Shown here in pieces: positions 51,261 through 63,959 of a stretch of 64,000 nucleotides of DNA. The position numbers and the translations under genes were made by a program. Positions within the stretch are counted from its first letter, which is position 1, and each line of letters starts with the position of its first letter. Below the pieces are notes generated by a model that was not told where the DNA came from, searched no databases, and saw nothing but the letters and a program-made list of their open reading frames with translations. Source of the stretch: Siderastrea radians (taxonomy: Eukaryota > Cnidaria > Anthozoa > Scleractinia > Rhizangiidae); the NCBI GenBank assembly GCA_964017195.1, contig OZ024890.1, positions 66,514,367 to 66,578,366 of the forward strand, written 5' to 3'.

Positions 51261-52266
51261 CAATAAGGCAATAATTTCCTTTTGAAACGGCAAGTTTTGA
51301 GAAGAAGGTCTTCAGCCTCCCGGAACGTTTTTAGAACGAGGAATATACATCTTATTTTTGGTTTCAAGCGCGGCAGCTTTTCAGTAAATTAGCTTTTACG
51401 CTTCTACGTATAGCACAGTAATATTTTCCTTTCAATTACCGTGTTCTAAAGCCCAAGAGAAATAGTTTGCTGGCAAGGCCGAAGAGCGAAAGAGTCGTTT
51501 CGTTGGTTTATACACAAATAGCCAGATTTTCTGTTGAAGTTATTTGGTATCGTAAGTTTTTACAGGGTGGTCCAAATCCGCAAAGGGGGTACAAATCCGC
51601 TAGCGAAAGTGGACCCACGGGGGTCCATATTCGCTAGCGGATTTGGACCGGGGGGTCCAATTCTGAGGGGGTCCAAATCCACCAGGACACTGGGGTTTAT
51701 TCGGGGCCCGGCGTTTATTTAAAAATGCACTTTTCAGCCATCCATTTTTTAATGTCAGTACTGGAGGTTTATTGAACCAAGAATCACATTTCAACATAAA
51801 CGTTAAAAAAACATGTGAAACAATGTCATCAACTTTGTCTCATCTAAGTGAATGTAGTAAGTTGTTTATCAAAAAAGAAAAAAGAAATACCACTGACAGA
51901 AACGAACTCGATCTTCTCAACCGTTACGTTCAGCTCCATGAAACACGGAGGAAAGTGTATCGGTAACTGCTCGACAGCAAACGTACTGTACAAGCAATTT
52001 AGAACAAGGGTGGTGGCGTGGTTCCTGCTCCATCGGTTCTGAGAAAGGCAAAATTATGGAACGATTCAAGCAACTGCTGAAGAAACGCTGGAGAGACCCT
52101 CTAGATGATCCTTGCTTAATGTACAAACCAGCAGAAAATTGACACGATACCTGATGCGTCGTTTGTTTGATCTGTTTTAGTTAGAAGTATTAGTAAAACA
52201 GGGGAGTAGCCAGCCATTTTTTTTCATTTACGCCCGGACCGAGATGTAAAGCGAAAATTGCGAATA

Positions 52267-52839
52267 CAGTAGAACCTCAGAAACTCGAACTCTGAAGGGA
52301 AACGAAAAACAGTTCGAGTTAGCGGGGTCGATTGAATATTCAATTTGCCACGTTAGTAATTAATCGTTTACTGATTTTTCAACATTTCAGTATAGAGTGC
52401 AGTGCAAATTAAACTTAGCTCGTCAGAAACTGTAACACGATTATGCATTCTTATGATAAAACAGTACTGTGAATGAAACTCAGTTACACTCAAGAGTGAC
52501 TGTCAAATACGTGATCTGTTCGTTGCACAAATTAAAATCAAATTGCTGTAGTGTTAGTTTTAGTGTTTTTACCGATTACACGACAAGAAGAGCTAATGGG
52601 ATATTTCAATGGGCATCCGTGGTGAGTCGCAAGAACCAGAATTCGAGTTATCGGAGTAAATTTTGATCAAGGGAAACGAAATTTAGTTCGAGTTAGCGGG
52701 GAATTCGAGGTTATCCGAGTTCGAGTTAACCGAGTAATAATGACTGAAAAAGTGGGGTCAAATCCAAGGGAAATGGGACTTAGTTCGAGTTAGCGGGGGA
52801 GTTCGAGTTATCCGAGTTCGAGTTACCGGGGTGCTACTG
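52267..52839. mobile_element. Pogo/Tigger-like non-autonomous element (573 bp)
   Basis: TA at both sides; ends CAGTAGAACCTCAGAAACTC and (reverse) CAGTAGCACCCCGGTAACTC both lead into AACTCGAACTC. Several GTTCGAGTTAGCGGGG units lie inside. Non-coding. Confidence 0.7.
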
Positions 52840-53280
52840 TATTAACTTCTCGCTCTCGCTTTCCACTCTGGCCTTTGCCTTTTGATATCCCGCCCACCCG
52901 CCCGCTCAGAGTTTATTTCCAGAAAATTTTCTTCATGGCTTATGCTTGATTGTTTGTTTATTTTGGGTGTGTGTGCCTGTTTTAGGCCGTCCAGAATAGG
53001 CTGCAAATCCCAACCAGCTTCATAGTGGACTATAAGTATTTCCACGCAAACGGGCATTGGAGCATGGCACGAACACTAATTCGTTTTAGCTTTTCGTATG
53101 GTTTTTTCCTAGTCTTGTTTCGTTTTCATAGCAAGAATTTGAGTTTTTGTTTTCCGTTTGATCATCGTTTTGCGTGCCTTCTTTTCTTTAGTGGAACTTA
53201 GAAATACGGGACGCTTGTCCTCGAGAGTTAACAGCGAGAGGGGGCACTGGCCCGAGTTGATATTGGACAGAAAGTTGTGG

Positions 53281-53523
53281 GCGCTTGCCATCATGGCCCT
53301 GGCAGGAGGGCACCACTCTTAGACTCTAGGGTTTTGTACTATTTTGTGCTATTTTATAGGGTGCACGTTCTTCTATTATCGTTATCCTTTTCTCGTTGCA
53401 GATGTTTGGCGCTTGCCATCATGGTCCTGGCAGGAGGGCGTCACTCTTGGACTCTAGGGTTTTGCACCATTTTATAGGATGCACGTTCTTCTATTGTCTT
53501 TATCATTTTCTCGTTGCAGATGT
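53281..53523. repeat. Tandem duplication, period 128 bp
   Basis: GCGCTTGCCATCATGG.CCTGG through TTTTCTCGTTGCAGATGTTT occurs twice with a 15-bp difference. The neighbouring sequence to about 53945, with AATAAACGTCAG, could be a degraded LTR, but I see no pair. Confidence 0.65.
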
Positions 53524-54180
53524 TTGATGCCTGATATTCAGTAACACCTACCCACTAGGGTCAAGCCAGACTTGAAGGATTTTCTCTCGACGTTATTCAG
53601 ATCTGAAGCTGACTCCACAGTGAAGAAATATAAGAACGAGATTCTAAAGTCCAGTTGAGTGGTGTAATTTGTTTAATGTTCGGCCGGTGCCTCCTTTCTC
53701 TGTCCTCTCGCGAAGGATATGTACGTCTTGGAGGACATTCCCAAGAGTTTGCAAATCACTAGCCAATTGGGTTTATAGACATTCAGAGTAACCTTCTCTA
53801 GGGTGCTCATCAGCTTGTAATAAGCTATAACTGTGTCTGTTAACTATTATTACTCCTGTTATGGGCTCCTGTGCTTATCTAATAAACGTCAGTTTGGATT
53901 GCCTGAGCATCCAACCATCAAGCTGTTGTGATTATGTTTCTTACAGTATTTAAGGGGAAAATAATTTACGTTCGTTTGAGTGTAGCGAATTAGAACGTAA
54001 ATGTCAAATATAACAGACCGAGCTCTAGGAGGGGTATTAAAAGTTCAAGCAAGCAAACCGTCTACGATCTCCTACCGGTATACGTTGGATCAACTGAGTG
54101 ATCTAATCGGTTTGACACATAGAAAACTGAAATTGAAAAGCAGAGACCGATACAACGTAGAATAAGAAAATTAGTTTTGT

Positions 54181-54215
54181 ACTATATTTCGGCTGGCCAA
54201 ACCAGCCTTCTTCAG
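54181..54215 (-). ncRNA. Hammerhead-like motif of a Penelope-like element
   Basis: On the minus strand CCTGAAGAAGGCTGGTTTGG then CCAGCCGAAA: CUGANGA, a GGCTGG/CCAGCC stem, and GAAA. TTGTAC before and GTACAA after could pair. Penelope-like elements are known to carry such hammerhead motifs. One extra A follows the CUGAAGA core, so cleavage activity is uncertain. Confidence 0.45.
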
Positions 54216-54386
54216 GTACAATGGAGTTTACATTGGCTATGTTTAAATTTATATGGTGATAATGGAATCTTACGAAATACCGGAAATACGTAAAACTAAA
54301 TACAGGAAATATGTAAACAGTGTAAAATAAAAAATTTAAAATATGCTAAGCTTAAAAATGACAATAAAATAGTAAAAGGAGAAAAA

Positions 54387-54926
54387 CTAATAGGTTTCTT
54401 CGCGTATGTTAAGGCCATCGGGAGCAAGTGTTCTGCCTTTTAAAATTAAAAAAGCTTCCCTGGCCTTACGGATTGAGTCTCGGTTGGAGAAGACTTTTTC
54501 GATGGGGATTAATTGTATGTCATTAGCAGTGTGGTTAGGCGAGGAAATGAAATGTTGTGCGGCTGTAGTGGGTTTAGATCTACTGTTAGGGTTATCTATG
54601 GTACGGCGGTGTTCATTAAATCGGTCTTTTAAACGTCGTTTAGTTTCTCCTATGTATTGTAAATTACAGCGGTTACATTGAATCATGTAGATGAGGTTTT
54701 GAGTGTCACAGGTCAGGTTAGATTGAATGTGGCGCGTTTCACCAGTAGAAAGGAAGGTATAGGTAGTTAGTCCGTCAGTAATATAAGGACAAGTAGCGCA
54801 GTTCTTTCCACAACGAAAAGAACCGGATGGAAGTTGTGGATGCGGATTAGTCAAATTAGAAGGGAGTTTGGCCTTCACTAGTAAATCGCGAAGGTTAGGG
54901 GAGCGCCTGAAAGCAACAACAGGCAA
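54387..54926 (-). pseudogene. Penelope-like element, C-terminal GIY-YIG endonuclease part, 5'-truncated
   Basis: 179 residues. A CGKNCATCPYI cysteine motif is followed by the GIY-YIG domain: NLIYMIQCNRCNLQYIGETK, then RRLKDRFNEHRRTIDN, with GIY-like IYMI, YIG and the catalytic-type Arg. The reverse transcriptase that should precede it is absent; upstream frames are closed. It is therefore a relic of a retroelement whose endonuclease frame remains open. The hammerhead-like motif lies 170 bp downstream, in the order expected for the family. Confidence 0.8.
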
Positions 54927-55417
54927 CGGTCTAGGAGGGGACTGGAAACTAATTTAAAACTTTTTCAGGGCTACTTTTTTACTCAAAATCTAGCCGTACG
55001 GCACCACCTCAAATTTTCGAATTTGAAAAGTAGCTATGAATAAACACCTTTGCAAAAGAAAATGAAAATCTGTTAGGCAGAATTTTTTCTAATGAACAAA
55101 ATGTCGAATTTTGGCCTTTTTGAGAATTAGTAAAAATCTCTCTTACTGAGATTTTGCTAAGATTTGAAATTTTTACTGTGGGTTATACGGTCAGTTTTCA
55201 AGTAGACTGGGGTAAAAAAAAGTCGATTTGATATTTTTTGGAACCTCCTTCGTAAGCAAAACAAAGCTTGCGTACAACTTAAGCCTGCGCATGCCCACGA
55301 TCCTTTTGGTGGCGCAGACCAAAAGGATTGTGGGCTCTGGGAACAAGAATGAACTCGCGTGCTGAAATGATGCAATATGGCCCGTACGATAAACATAAGA
55401 ACGTTTACAATAATGTA

Positions 55418-55853
55418 CCAGTCAAATCGAAGCTTCAACATCCCCCCGGGAATTTGACTGTGCATCGTGCTTGGGGAGGGGGGAATTTTGAACGTCGCCT
55501 TGGAGGGGTGGTGAATTCAAACCGGATTCATCTCTTATGTTCCAGTGGACGCCCGTGAGTTTTTTTTTTCGGTTTTTCCAGGGTTTGACGGATTTACAAG
55601 ATAGAATTTCGCCTTTGTTAGCAAATAACTCTTCCAAAAGGGTCTTTAAAAGAAGTTTGAAGGTGTCATTACGGCATATCTCTCTCTGAAAAGCGTGACC
55701 AGTGTTTGATTGAAGACGAAATTTGACTTTGCGGAGAGCAGTATTTCAGTACTAATTAGTGGTTGTTATGCTACGAGGGGAGGGAATTTGAACAAGCTAA
55801 TCTTCAAAAGTTCAAATTGCCCGGGGGGGGTGTTGAAGCTTCCATTTGACCGG
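55418..55853. mobile_element. Mariner-like MITE (about 436 bp)
   Basis: CCAGTCAAATCGAAGCTTCA at the left and TGAAGCTTCCATTTGACCGG at the right are inverted, each flanked by TA; G/C runs follow both. The ends resemble those of 48346-49932. Confidence 0.6.
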
Positions 55854-56314
55854 TACATAACTTGTTGAGGTTTTGGTTAAGGTTTTGCAGATATTTTATA
55901 CCGTTAGCGCCCATTAATTACGTCAAGACTTCATCCATTCATGATAAAGAATGTTAACAGTATAGTACGCTACGAGCGATTCAGTACAAGCCACTCTCCA
56001 GAGGTGTTTTCAACTTTTTCTCGATGATGGCGTAAAGTATTGCACGCGCGAAAAAAAAATGGCGCCAGAGAAAAGTTCTTAGTGTCTCAGAAAATTGTGG
56101 TAAGCAACCGTGTCACTTTTACAAGAGAGTTCGTCCCCGGGCGAGTCTGCTACACCGCGGATTTTTTATTTGTTGTTTTTACAAATAGAGATCTGTAACT
56201 TTCGTGCGTGCTCGCATTTCCATGGTGCTCGTACGTAGTCTCGCGGGCTCTCCCATATTCCGATGGTATTGTTCCAGTACTACTAGACGCAGAACGGGAG
56301 TGAAGGACCTTCGA

Positions 56315-56358
56315 GTTTAGACCCGAGTTCGAGTTCGAGTTCGAGTTCGAGTTCGAGT
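56315..56358. repeat. GAGTTC hexamer array
   Basis: (CGAGTT)n of about seven units; a similar AACTCG array lies at 61437-61460. Confidence 0.75.
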
Positions 56359-56730
56359 TACTGTTCCTAGCAAAAGAGACGTTAAAATCGATCATCGATA
56401 ATAAAAAATTAGTTCAATTGTAACAGAAAGGTATTTGCAGTGAAGGACGGATTTCTAATACGTGGTTGGGGACTGGCGCTAGCTATGCACGCGGAAGGTG
56501 GAATACCTTGAAAAGAATTTGTTACCCGTTGACGCCCTTGCGATGGCGTGAAGTCCAGACCGACTCTTGTACAAAATCACAGCTGGAAAGAAACTTGAAA
56601 TGTTACCCGGCTATTCAGTGCTTCAAAAATGCAAACTTTTATTAATCAACAAGCCTTCCTCTAACAGTACATGCACTACAGTGGAACCTCCATGACGGGA
56701 CAACCTAAGGAAAAGGAGAAGTGTCCCCTC

Positions 56731-57220
56731 AAAGTGGTACTACGATCAAAAACTCAGTCTTATTTTTTCCTCGGGTTTCGAAGCTATGTTTACTAAACAC
56801 TCCCCAAGCGAAATCTTAAGCCATAACTTTGAGAAGAAGACCGCTTATTTAAACTGCAATTTTCCGTTTTAATGGTCCGCCATTATTACATCAGAAAGGA
56901 TACAATGACGTCATTTACTCAAGACTGTAGAATGCAGTGTGTGAACACAGCTTACAAATTATGCAAAACACGAGTTTGAGAGTCTGAAAGCTCAAAACTC
57001 CCGTGCTGCATACTAAATAAGGCACTTTCACACGCGCTGCATTCTAAAGCTCTTGAGTGAATGACGTCATTATAACCTTTCGGGTGTAATAATGGCGGAC
57101 TATTAAATCGGAAAATTGCAGTTTAAATAAACAGTCTTGTTGTTGAAATTAAGCTTTAAAATGTTTCGAAGAAAAAATAAAAGTGATTTTATTTATCATA
57201 GTACCGCTTTAATGTTGGTG
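56731..57220. repeat. Fold-back element (about 490 bp)
   Basis: TTTAAACTGCAATTTTCCGT, CCGCCATTATTACATC and AATGACGTCATT at the left are mirrored by AATGACGTCATTATAACC and ATTGCAGTTTAAATAAAC at the right. Outer parts (GTGGTACTA / TAGTACCGC) also match. Confidence 0.65.
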
Positions 57221-58187
57221 TGCCGATAGTTAAAAGATGCAAGAATTGCAAATTGGGCGTATCAGTGTATCCCTTTCTTCTGTTTTTTTCACTCCCACAT
57301 TTCACTTAAACAACAATTGCATTTCATCACTTTATAGTTTCCGTCTATTACCAGTTGCAACATTCAATCTTGTTATTGCAATAAGCGTTTGACTTTTGTC
57401 GCAAAAACCGCAAAAGAGGTGACATGTACTAATTGAAATCTTAAAAAGAAAAGCATAGCCCACTGCTGTACATACGGTCAATAATAGAAATGGGCTTCGG
57501 CTTTTCACTTACGACGCAAGCACCACAATGCAAGGCGCGTATCAGCGAAGGTTCCGTATGATACGAAACCCCAAAGTTTCAATATTTATTTTTCGAAAAC
57601 TTCACAACTTAAACAAAAGCGCGCGTTGTATTGTAGTAGAGTCAATAACATCACGTGCACACGCCCTATGTAATGTACACATTGTAATGCATTGAAACAA
57701 TGAACATATCTCGCTCTTCCTACCAATATATCAAAAATGGGTTCCTATATTTTACATCCTCTTGTCTCTTGCCCAGGAAAAATCACCAAATCTTTTAGAG
57801 TGTAATAATTCATATCGAAGAGATTTTATTACTTTTTTCTTGGTGCGTTGTGCATTGCTTCCTCGCAAGCGGTTTTTCTCAAAGCTGGTCATCGACTTTT
57901 CTTAGCTTATATAGACTGTTTTTGTTTAAGTTGCTCTTTTCGCTCAGGCCGGATAGCAAACAGAACACGCATAGTTCTACAGCACACGTGTGTGAAAATG
58001 CTTGCTACGCAGGCTACGTAGGTGATGGGCGGCATATCACAAGCGCTGGTCACGATTTCACGTGGTAGGCTGTTGCGCTCTCCCTCGCGTGTTCCTAAAG
58101 AATGACTCAGTGATCATAGCCTAGTTTTGTTTTCAATTTTGAGCCTCTTGTCAGCGAAGTAAGTGATTACCAGCATTTGACAAAAAA

Positions 58188-58829
58188 ACAATCAAGCAAA
58201 CAAACAAAAACATGAAAAAAAATTGTTTGTGTCGCCTCAGTATTAGCCTGCGGCTGTATTCGCAGGCTACCTCAGTATGAACCTCTACCGGAAACAAAAC
58301 AATTTTGCCATAGAGTGCGGTTTACTCGGCGCCCCGGTCATTAAGTGCAGAATACATTTCTTCTTGCCACCCTCTGTCCTGGTCGCAAAATTCTATAAGC
58401 GGAAGAAAAACCACGATAAAATCGATCAGTTTGTGAAGTGAACTTTCTCCTCAACTGTGTCAGAATCGAAGTGAATATAGCCCGGAGAAATGTATAACTT
58501 CTTTGAAAACAATCAAGCAAACAAACAAAAACATGAAAAAAAATTGTTTGTGTCGCCTCAGTATTAGCCTGCGGCTGTATTCGCAGGCTACCTCAGTATG
58601 AACCTCTACCGGAAACAAAACAATTTTGCCATAGAGTGCGGTTTACTCGGCGCCCCGGTCATTAAGTGCAGAATACATTTCTGCTTGCCACCCTCTGTCC
58701 TGGTCGCAAAATTCTATAAGCGGAAGAAAAACCACGATAAAATCGATCAGTTTGTGAAGTGAACTTTCCCCTCAACTGTGTCAGAAACGAAGTGAATATA
58801 GCCCGGAGAAATGTATAACTTCTTTGACA
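58188..58829. repeat. Recent tandem duplication, 2 x 321 bp
   Basis: ACAATCAAGCAAACAAAC to ATGTATAACTTCTTTG occurs at 58188-58508 and 58509-58829 with only about three substitutions. Each copy contains the hairpin TAGCCTGCGGCTGTATTCGC then AGGCTA. Confidence 0.85.
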
Positions 58830-60569
58830 GATATTCACAGTTAGGCAGCATAAACAAAGCTTTTGAGTGTTATTCGCAAATGCTGTTCAGAAACAACATA
58901 GTTAATAAAAGAATCTGGTTATGAACCTCAGCAAAGTCCTTTGTTTTATGTTTTTGTTACCGTTTTTAGCCTTGACGGTGCACAAGCAACAATAGGTTTT
59001 GAATTTTGCATGAGCAACGAACCAATAAAAATGTCACTGTTAAGTTATTCAGCCATAGTGTGAGATCGTAAAACAAAAGATTGTGCACTTTCGTAGAACT
59101 TTCAACATAAATTGCAGCACCTTTGTTATTGCCTTTGAAACTTGTAAGGTTTCATAACCAGTCCCTCGAGTAACTATGGAAACAAGCAGACGTCCATCGT
59201 TTGAGGTGAAATCACAAAAGGCATCAATATGCGCAACAAACGTTGAGCTAAAAATGGACGCTGCTAATCGGCACGTGTAAGTCAGTTATGGCAATTACGG
59301 CACATGTCAGATTTAGGAAATACCAACCAAGCTAAATAACCCTTTTTCTCGATTTGTGGGGGTGGTCTATTGTCCATTGTTAAATCTATTTCGACACGAA
59401 ATGAAGAAATACAGCTAACGATGTCTTTAAAGGAACTATGTCACGGCGTTTTCATTTATTTTTCTGATTTGACAAAATTATTTTCTCATTAACGGAAACC
59501 TCAAAATAATAGTTTCCTAAGGTAGAAAAACACCAAAAACGTAATAATTAACCAAAACTAAACAAGGATGGTTACGACTGAGGGAGATTAAGACGGATTA
59601 CGAATGACAAACTTGATCATGAAAAAACTTGCCAGCTTTTTCAAGTTGCGTTATCCGTGACGTAGCTCCTTTAACTGACACTTTTTAGGCGACAAAATGG
59701 AAACATAAGGACCCGTAAATTACAATTAATAACATTTTCTTCCTGCCTGCTTTCTGGCACCCCGCCTCTCGTCCACTTACATGGGTGTATTCTGAGTGCA
59801 TGACAATAAAACGCTTTTCCAAGGTTTGTTGAGGGCTTAATGAAGGACTAAATTACCTTGTAAACGAAACAGAAAGTATTTAAGGTGATTCCATCGAAAA
59901 AGAAGTTGTAATGAGAATTTGCTGAAACTTTGCACAATTACTAATTACACCTAGAACCTTAAAAAAATAAAATAAAAAGAGGGGGTCACCGTGTCTGATT
60001 TCACGTTACGGGGCTGTAGTATATAGGTACTTTGCTATCTTTAGACAGCAATATTAAAAAACCTATCCTTGTACTAGAGACACCCATTACTTCAACAAAG
60101 TTATTACTAGCAATGAAATATAAGCATTATTCTTATGATAGAAGAACAACGTTACAGTAAAACGTCTTAAAATTGCCGTAACAACTAAACAACTTTGAAA
60201 TAATAGGCAAATCGAGCATCTGCACGGTTGCAGTGAAACGCGTAAAATCTGACTGTAACAGTGAATCAACCGGAATATTTCAAAATTCTGAATAATGAAA
60301 AATTCTTCAAATGTGAATATATCATGTAAAGTCGTATTTTCTGTAAACAAATGGAATAAAAAAGTGGGGTCACCGAGTTCGTTTGGGAGAAAACGACCAT
60401 TTATTTCTCTGAACAGCTCAGCTTCCATAGGAAACCTCTCAAGTTCCGAATGCGCGCGCGCTCGTGCGCGCGCTAATCACGCAAAAAATGATGCGCAGAA
60501 AGGATGCGCAATGCAATTGAATGGAATCACCTTTTAAATTACTTTGTTAAAAAAATAACAGACACACAC
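58830..60569. other. Gene-free AT-rich stretch
   Basis: I see no coding exon here. A GCGCGCGCTCGTGCGCGCGC hairpin lies at 60454-60474. Confidence 0.5.
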
Positions 60570-60603
60570 CTGGAAATTAACTCTGGATCGGAGTCCGACG
60601 GCC
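60570..60603 (-). CDS. Possible 34-bp second exon
   Basis: Acceptor TCATTTACAG|GGCCGT, donor TTCCAG|GTGTGT. Read with the exon at 60715 it gives SGSDGPSDSDPELIS and leaves phase 2. Confidence 0.3.
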
Positions 60604-60714
60604 CTGTAAATGAAAGCACGTGGGCAATTAGTATGACTAGCAAATACTGCTACGACCGAAAGGTTGCAAAAAAAAAATTGACTCAGACGCGATGCAACAA
60701 ATTTATTAACTTAC

Positions 60715-60757
60715 CATCGCTTCCAGATACAACAGCAGCATAGCTACTTTTGCTCAT
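60715..60757 (-). CDS. Possible first coding exon of an unidentified gene
   Basis: ATG at 60757 gives MSKSSYAAVVSGSD, with donor GCGATG|GTAAGT in phase 1. It links in frame to the candidate 34-bp exon at 60570-60603. No further exon or family match was found, so this is tentative. Confidence 0.35.
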
Positions 60758-61933
60758 TTTCTTCACTAAGAACACGACAGCACTCATCCACGTTCGCACC
60801 GGCGAGACAATGAAATCTAAGCCTAGGCTTATCTGGGATGTCACTTTTTTGTCCTTTTTGGGGTCACACCCCCTTGCTAGTCTATGAATCTTTCACCTAG
60901 TAATTATCAGTCGCCAAGGGTTCGTTGAGGTCGGATCAAAGATCATTTGCGCAAGCCGTTAGAAAATCCCCATCAACTGTTAAGCACAACTTGAAGCTTA
61001 GCAGAAGAAAAAAAACAATCACCGCAGCGACAAACGGGAAAAAATATCGGGAAAGGAAAAGATCGCTCTAAATAGTATTACTCAAACTAAAAAAATGCCG
61101 TGGACGCCGGTGAGCAAGCTCTCGGAAGAGGGGGGGGGGGGGGCAATCATCTCTATCTGCATCTGTAATGCGGATGGATACACTTTTTTTTCAGGTTCGT
61201 CCCTTCGAAAAATATTTACAGAAAAATAGTTAAAGAAACCAAGAAATGGCTTCTTTTCTCTTTGTAGAATCACTTGTTCTAGAAGCATTTTGTGATACTA
61301 AGGCACAACATGACGCGCAACGACTTTTTTCCCCTTTTTTTGAAAGGACTGTAGAAGTGGTGAATTTTGGGGAAGCATCTTTTGAGCCATTTTAAATTTG
61401 TCATTTGGAAAAGATCTCGATTTCTAACTCGAAATCTAACTCGAACTCGAACTCGAACTCGGGTCCAAACTCGAGGTTTCGGGATTCCCACCCAGAACAA
61501 TCTCCCTTTCCGCCCATGCACTGAAGGTCACTTTGAAATGTTTTACTGCATCTGTTGTAACTAAAAAGTGATTCCACAACAACTCATTAGTGGAGACTTC
61601 ATGCACAGCAAATCGCCTGTTGTGGAAAGGTGAGAAGTTCAATAAATGGTTCAAAACTTAATGAGGTTCAGATGGGTTATTCATTATTTTGCAAGTGGTT
61701 AGCCTGCATCACTGAAGAGCAAAACCCTGGTGTTTAGTTTGTCTCTGACACAGGCTTCAAGCTGTTTAACCAAAAGTATTTCATTTAATTTGTCGAGCTT
61801 GGTGAAAATAAGACCTGCCTCCTACTCATTTGATATCAACTTTTCAAGTCTGTATTCCAGCCTAGTGTCCCATCAGGCGGGAGCTTATACCAGTTTCAAT
61901 AGCTTGAAGAGACTAGGAGTATTCTCTCCCTCC

Positions 61934-62604
61934 CTCTCCCTGGATGGGATGTTAGTCTATCGCAGGGTTACCCCACAGCAGTAAACTTGCCAGTACCCAT
62001 TTACACATCTGGGTGGAGAGAGGCACTATGAGAGTAAAGTGTCTTGTCCAAGAACACAACTTATTATATGGCAGTGTCTCACAAGGACTGGGAACTACCG
62101 AATTCACGAATTTGATTGGCTGAAATTGACATTGACCGTGGTCTAGATTTTCCCATTTAGACCGGCATTTAGACCGGTTACACTTTGCAGTGACAAAGGT
62201 GTAAACTAAACTACAAAAATATTGACTATTTCCTTCTAAAAATACTAAAATGAAGCGCCAACAAGAGAAAAAAGGTAGAGGACGAGCAAACTTTGGCAGA
62301 TTTAAGTTCAGCTCATCGACTTTTGCAAGCAAAATGTCAGCTAGTACGAACCATTTACATTAAGCGAATTAAAGTTTTCTTGTTTGGCCATATAATAAAC
62401 ATCTTATTAACCAAGCTTAGTCGGTCTGTATGGGAGAAGCTTGACCTCGGTCGTGTGTACAGACCTCGGTCAAGATTCTCCCATACAGACCTCCTGCTTG
62501 GTTAATAAGAGATAAACAATTACCCCAATTACCCTGGCCATGGTTTGAACCCGGACTGCTCAATTCAGAGTCCAGCGCACTAACCATTAGTCAACCATGC
62601 CGCC
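61934..62604 (-). repeat. tRNA-derived SINE split by a fold-back insertion
   Basis: Head at 62604-62532: GGCGGCATGGTTGACTAATG, GTTAGTGCGCTGGACTCTGA, GGGTTCAAACCATGG (tRNA-Gln-like boxes A and B). Body and tail at about 62062-61934: TTGTGTTCTTGGACAAGACA, CCACCCAGATGTGTAAATGG, GGGGTAACCCTGCGATAGAC, the conserved part of a widespread marine-animal SINE. Inserted fold-back elements occupy about 62063-62515. Confidence 0.65.
62407..62513. repeat. Palindromic element inside the SINE
   Basis: CTTATTAACCAAGC and GTCTGTATGGGAGAA are mirrored by TTCTCCCATACAGAC and GCTTGGTTAATAAG. Confidence 0.7.
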
Positions 62605-62685
62605 CTCAAATTATCAAGACACTATGGAAATATTATTATCGTTATGAAATGACATACATGTAGTGTTTCTTTCACAACGTTTTAT

Positions 62686-62788
62686 TTATACAAATTCAGC
62701 AACCTTCTTGGAGAAAAAAATACTGTCTCCAAAGTTATCCTCCAGACCCGTGCATTTTATATTCAGCTGCTGTTGCAGTGTAATATCC
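62686..62788 (-). CDS. Terminal exon of an unidentified gene
   Basis: Acceptor TTATTCAG|GGATATTAC, coding DITLQQQLNIKCTGLEDNFG then DSIFFSKKVAEFV and TAA, followed at once by a polyadenylation signal (AATAAA, 62686-62681). I do not recognise the protein. Confidence 0.5.
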
Positions 62789-63959
62789 CTGAATAAAGAA
62801 CAAAAAACAACTTGATTATAAACCAGTTCTGTAATAAGTGAAGCAGGAGTAATAAAGCGAAGTAAACTATCACGGTCTGTATACACACAACAGTAGCAGG
62901 AGGAGGGCTTTCAGTGCGATTTTCACAAAAGTTAAAGTACAAGCTGTTTTGCAAATAACTGTGGTTGGTTCAAAATTACACCGGCTAGGTCAGACATAAA
63001 CATTGGTTGACAGCATGGTAGATAAATACCTTCAACAATTTTAAGCATCCAGCAATTATTTAAAATTATGAAAAAAGACTGCATTTGGCCTACACCATTG
63101 CAGCTTAGCAGCCCTGGAAGCTAGTCCATCACTGATTACCCCTTGCATTACATTAGGTTGCCCTAGTATAGCTGAGAGAGTCACTTGTGAGATTATAAGG
63201 GTCTTGCTCGATAACACAAAACACCCCCAGTCATCCTTCGAACCAGATCCAGAAGAGCTTATTATTTCCCTAATGGCAGCTGGTAATCAAGCCTACATTG
63301 CAAGGTATGTAGCCAGATTAAAAGTGCTAATAAATAAAACTCAGCTGATAGATTTGCTGTTTAGACTACCACTGATTTACTTCAGCCCAGTAGACAAATA
63401 TTTTTAATTTGCCTCAGTGATATGTTTTTGGATCAAAATCAAACCCGAACAATGATATCAAACTAATTTACAAGAACACAGCATTTTTTTATAAATCTAA
63501 CCAAATAACTGTAAACTGAAATCGTAATTTGTTGCAGGAAGTATCTTTGTTGAACATTTGAAGTGTCGTAAAACCAGAACTTTCTTCGATGTTGCTAGAT
63601 ACTGTCATTATGAGAGAAAAAAATAAATAACTTTTGAAAGATATAATTCCTCGAGTACTTTGCGAAAACAAGAATTAGAAATTAGAAACAAAAGCTAAGC
63701 AATTACGAAGATTGCTAGCTTTAATGCTTAGTCTAAGTAATACAAAATAAATCAGGACACGTACCATAACATCAACATGTGAAAAATATGTTTCCCTTGT
63801 TTCAATTCAAGATACGATATACTTATTCGTAGTGGTTAATGAAGCTAAAGGGCAGCCCTCTTGCGAACATTACATCATTAAATTTAAGTTTACATCCTAC
63901 ATCGTGTTTAAATAAAGGTTTCTTATCTCAATATTTATGTTTACAATCATGATTCTTAC

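Noticed and set aside
51042..51293. Repetitive frames reading GFGPPGPNMDR-like or ERGVQIRKRRS-like units
   Set aside because: Translations of the 72-bp tandem repeat.
53281..53945. Solo LTR
   Set aside because: There is a tandem repeat and an AATAAA near the end, but no matching terminal dinucleotides with a target duplication could be fixed.
61952..62332. Frame of 126 residues
   Set aside because: Made of SINE tail and fold-back sequence.
62532..62604. Functional tRNA-Gln gene
   Set aside because: Boxes A and B are present but the stems do not pair as a tRNA and the sequence continues into a known SINE-type body.
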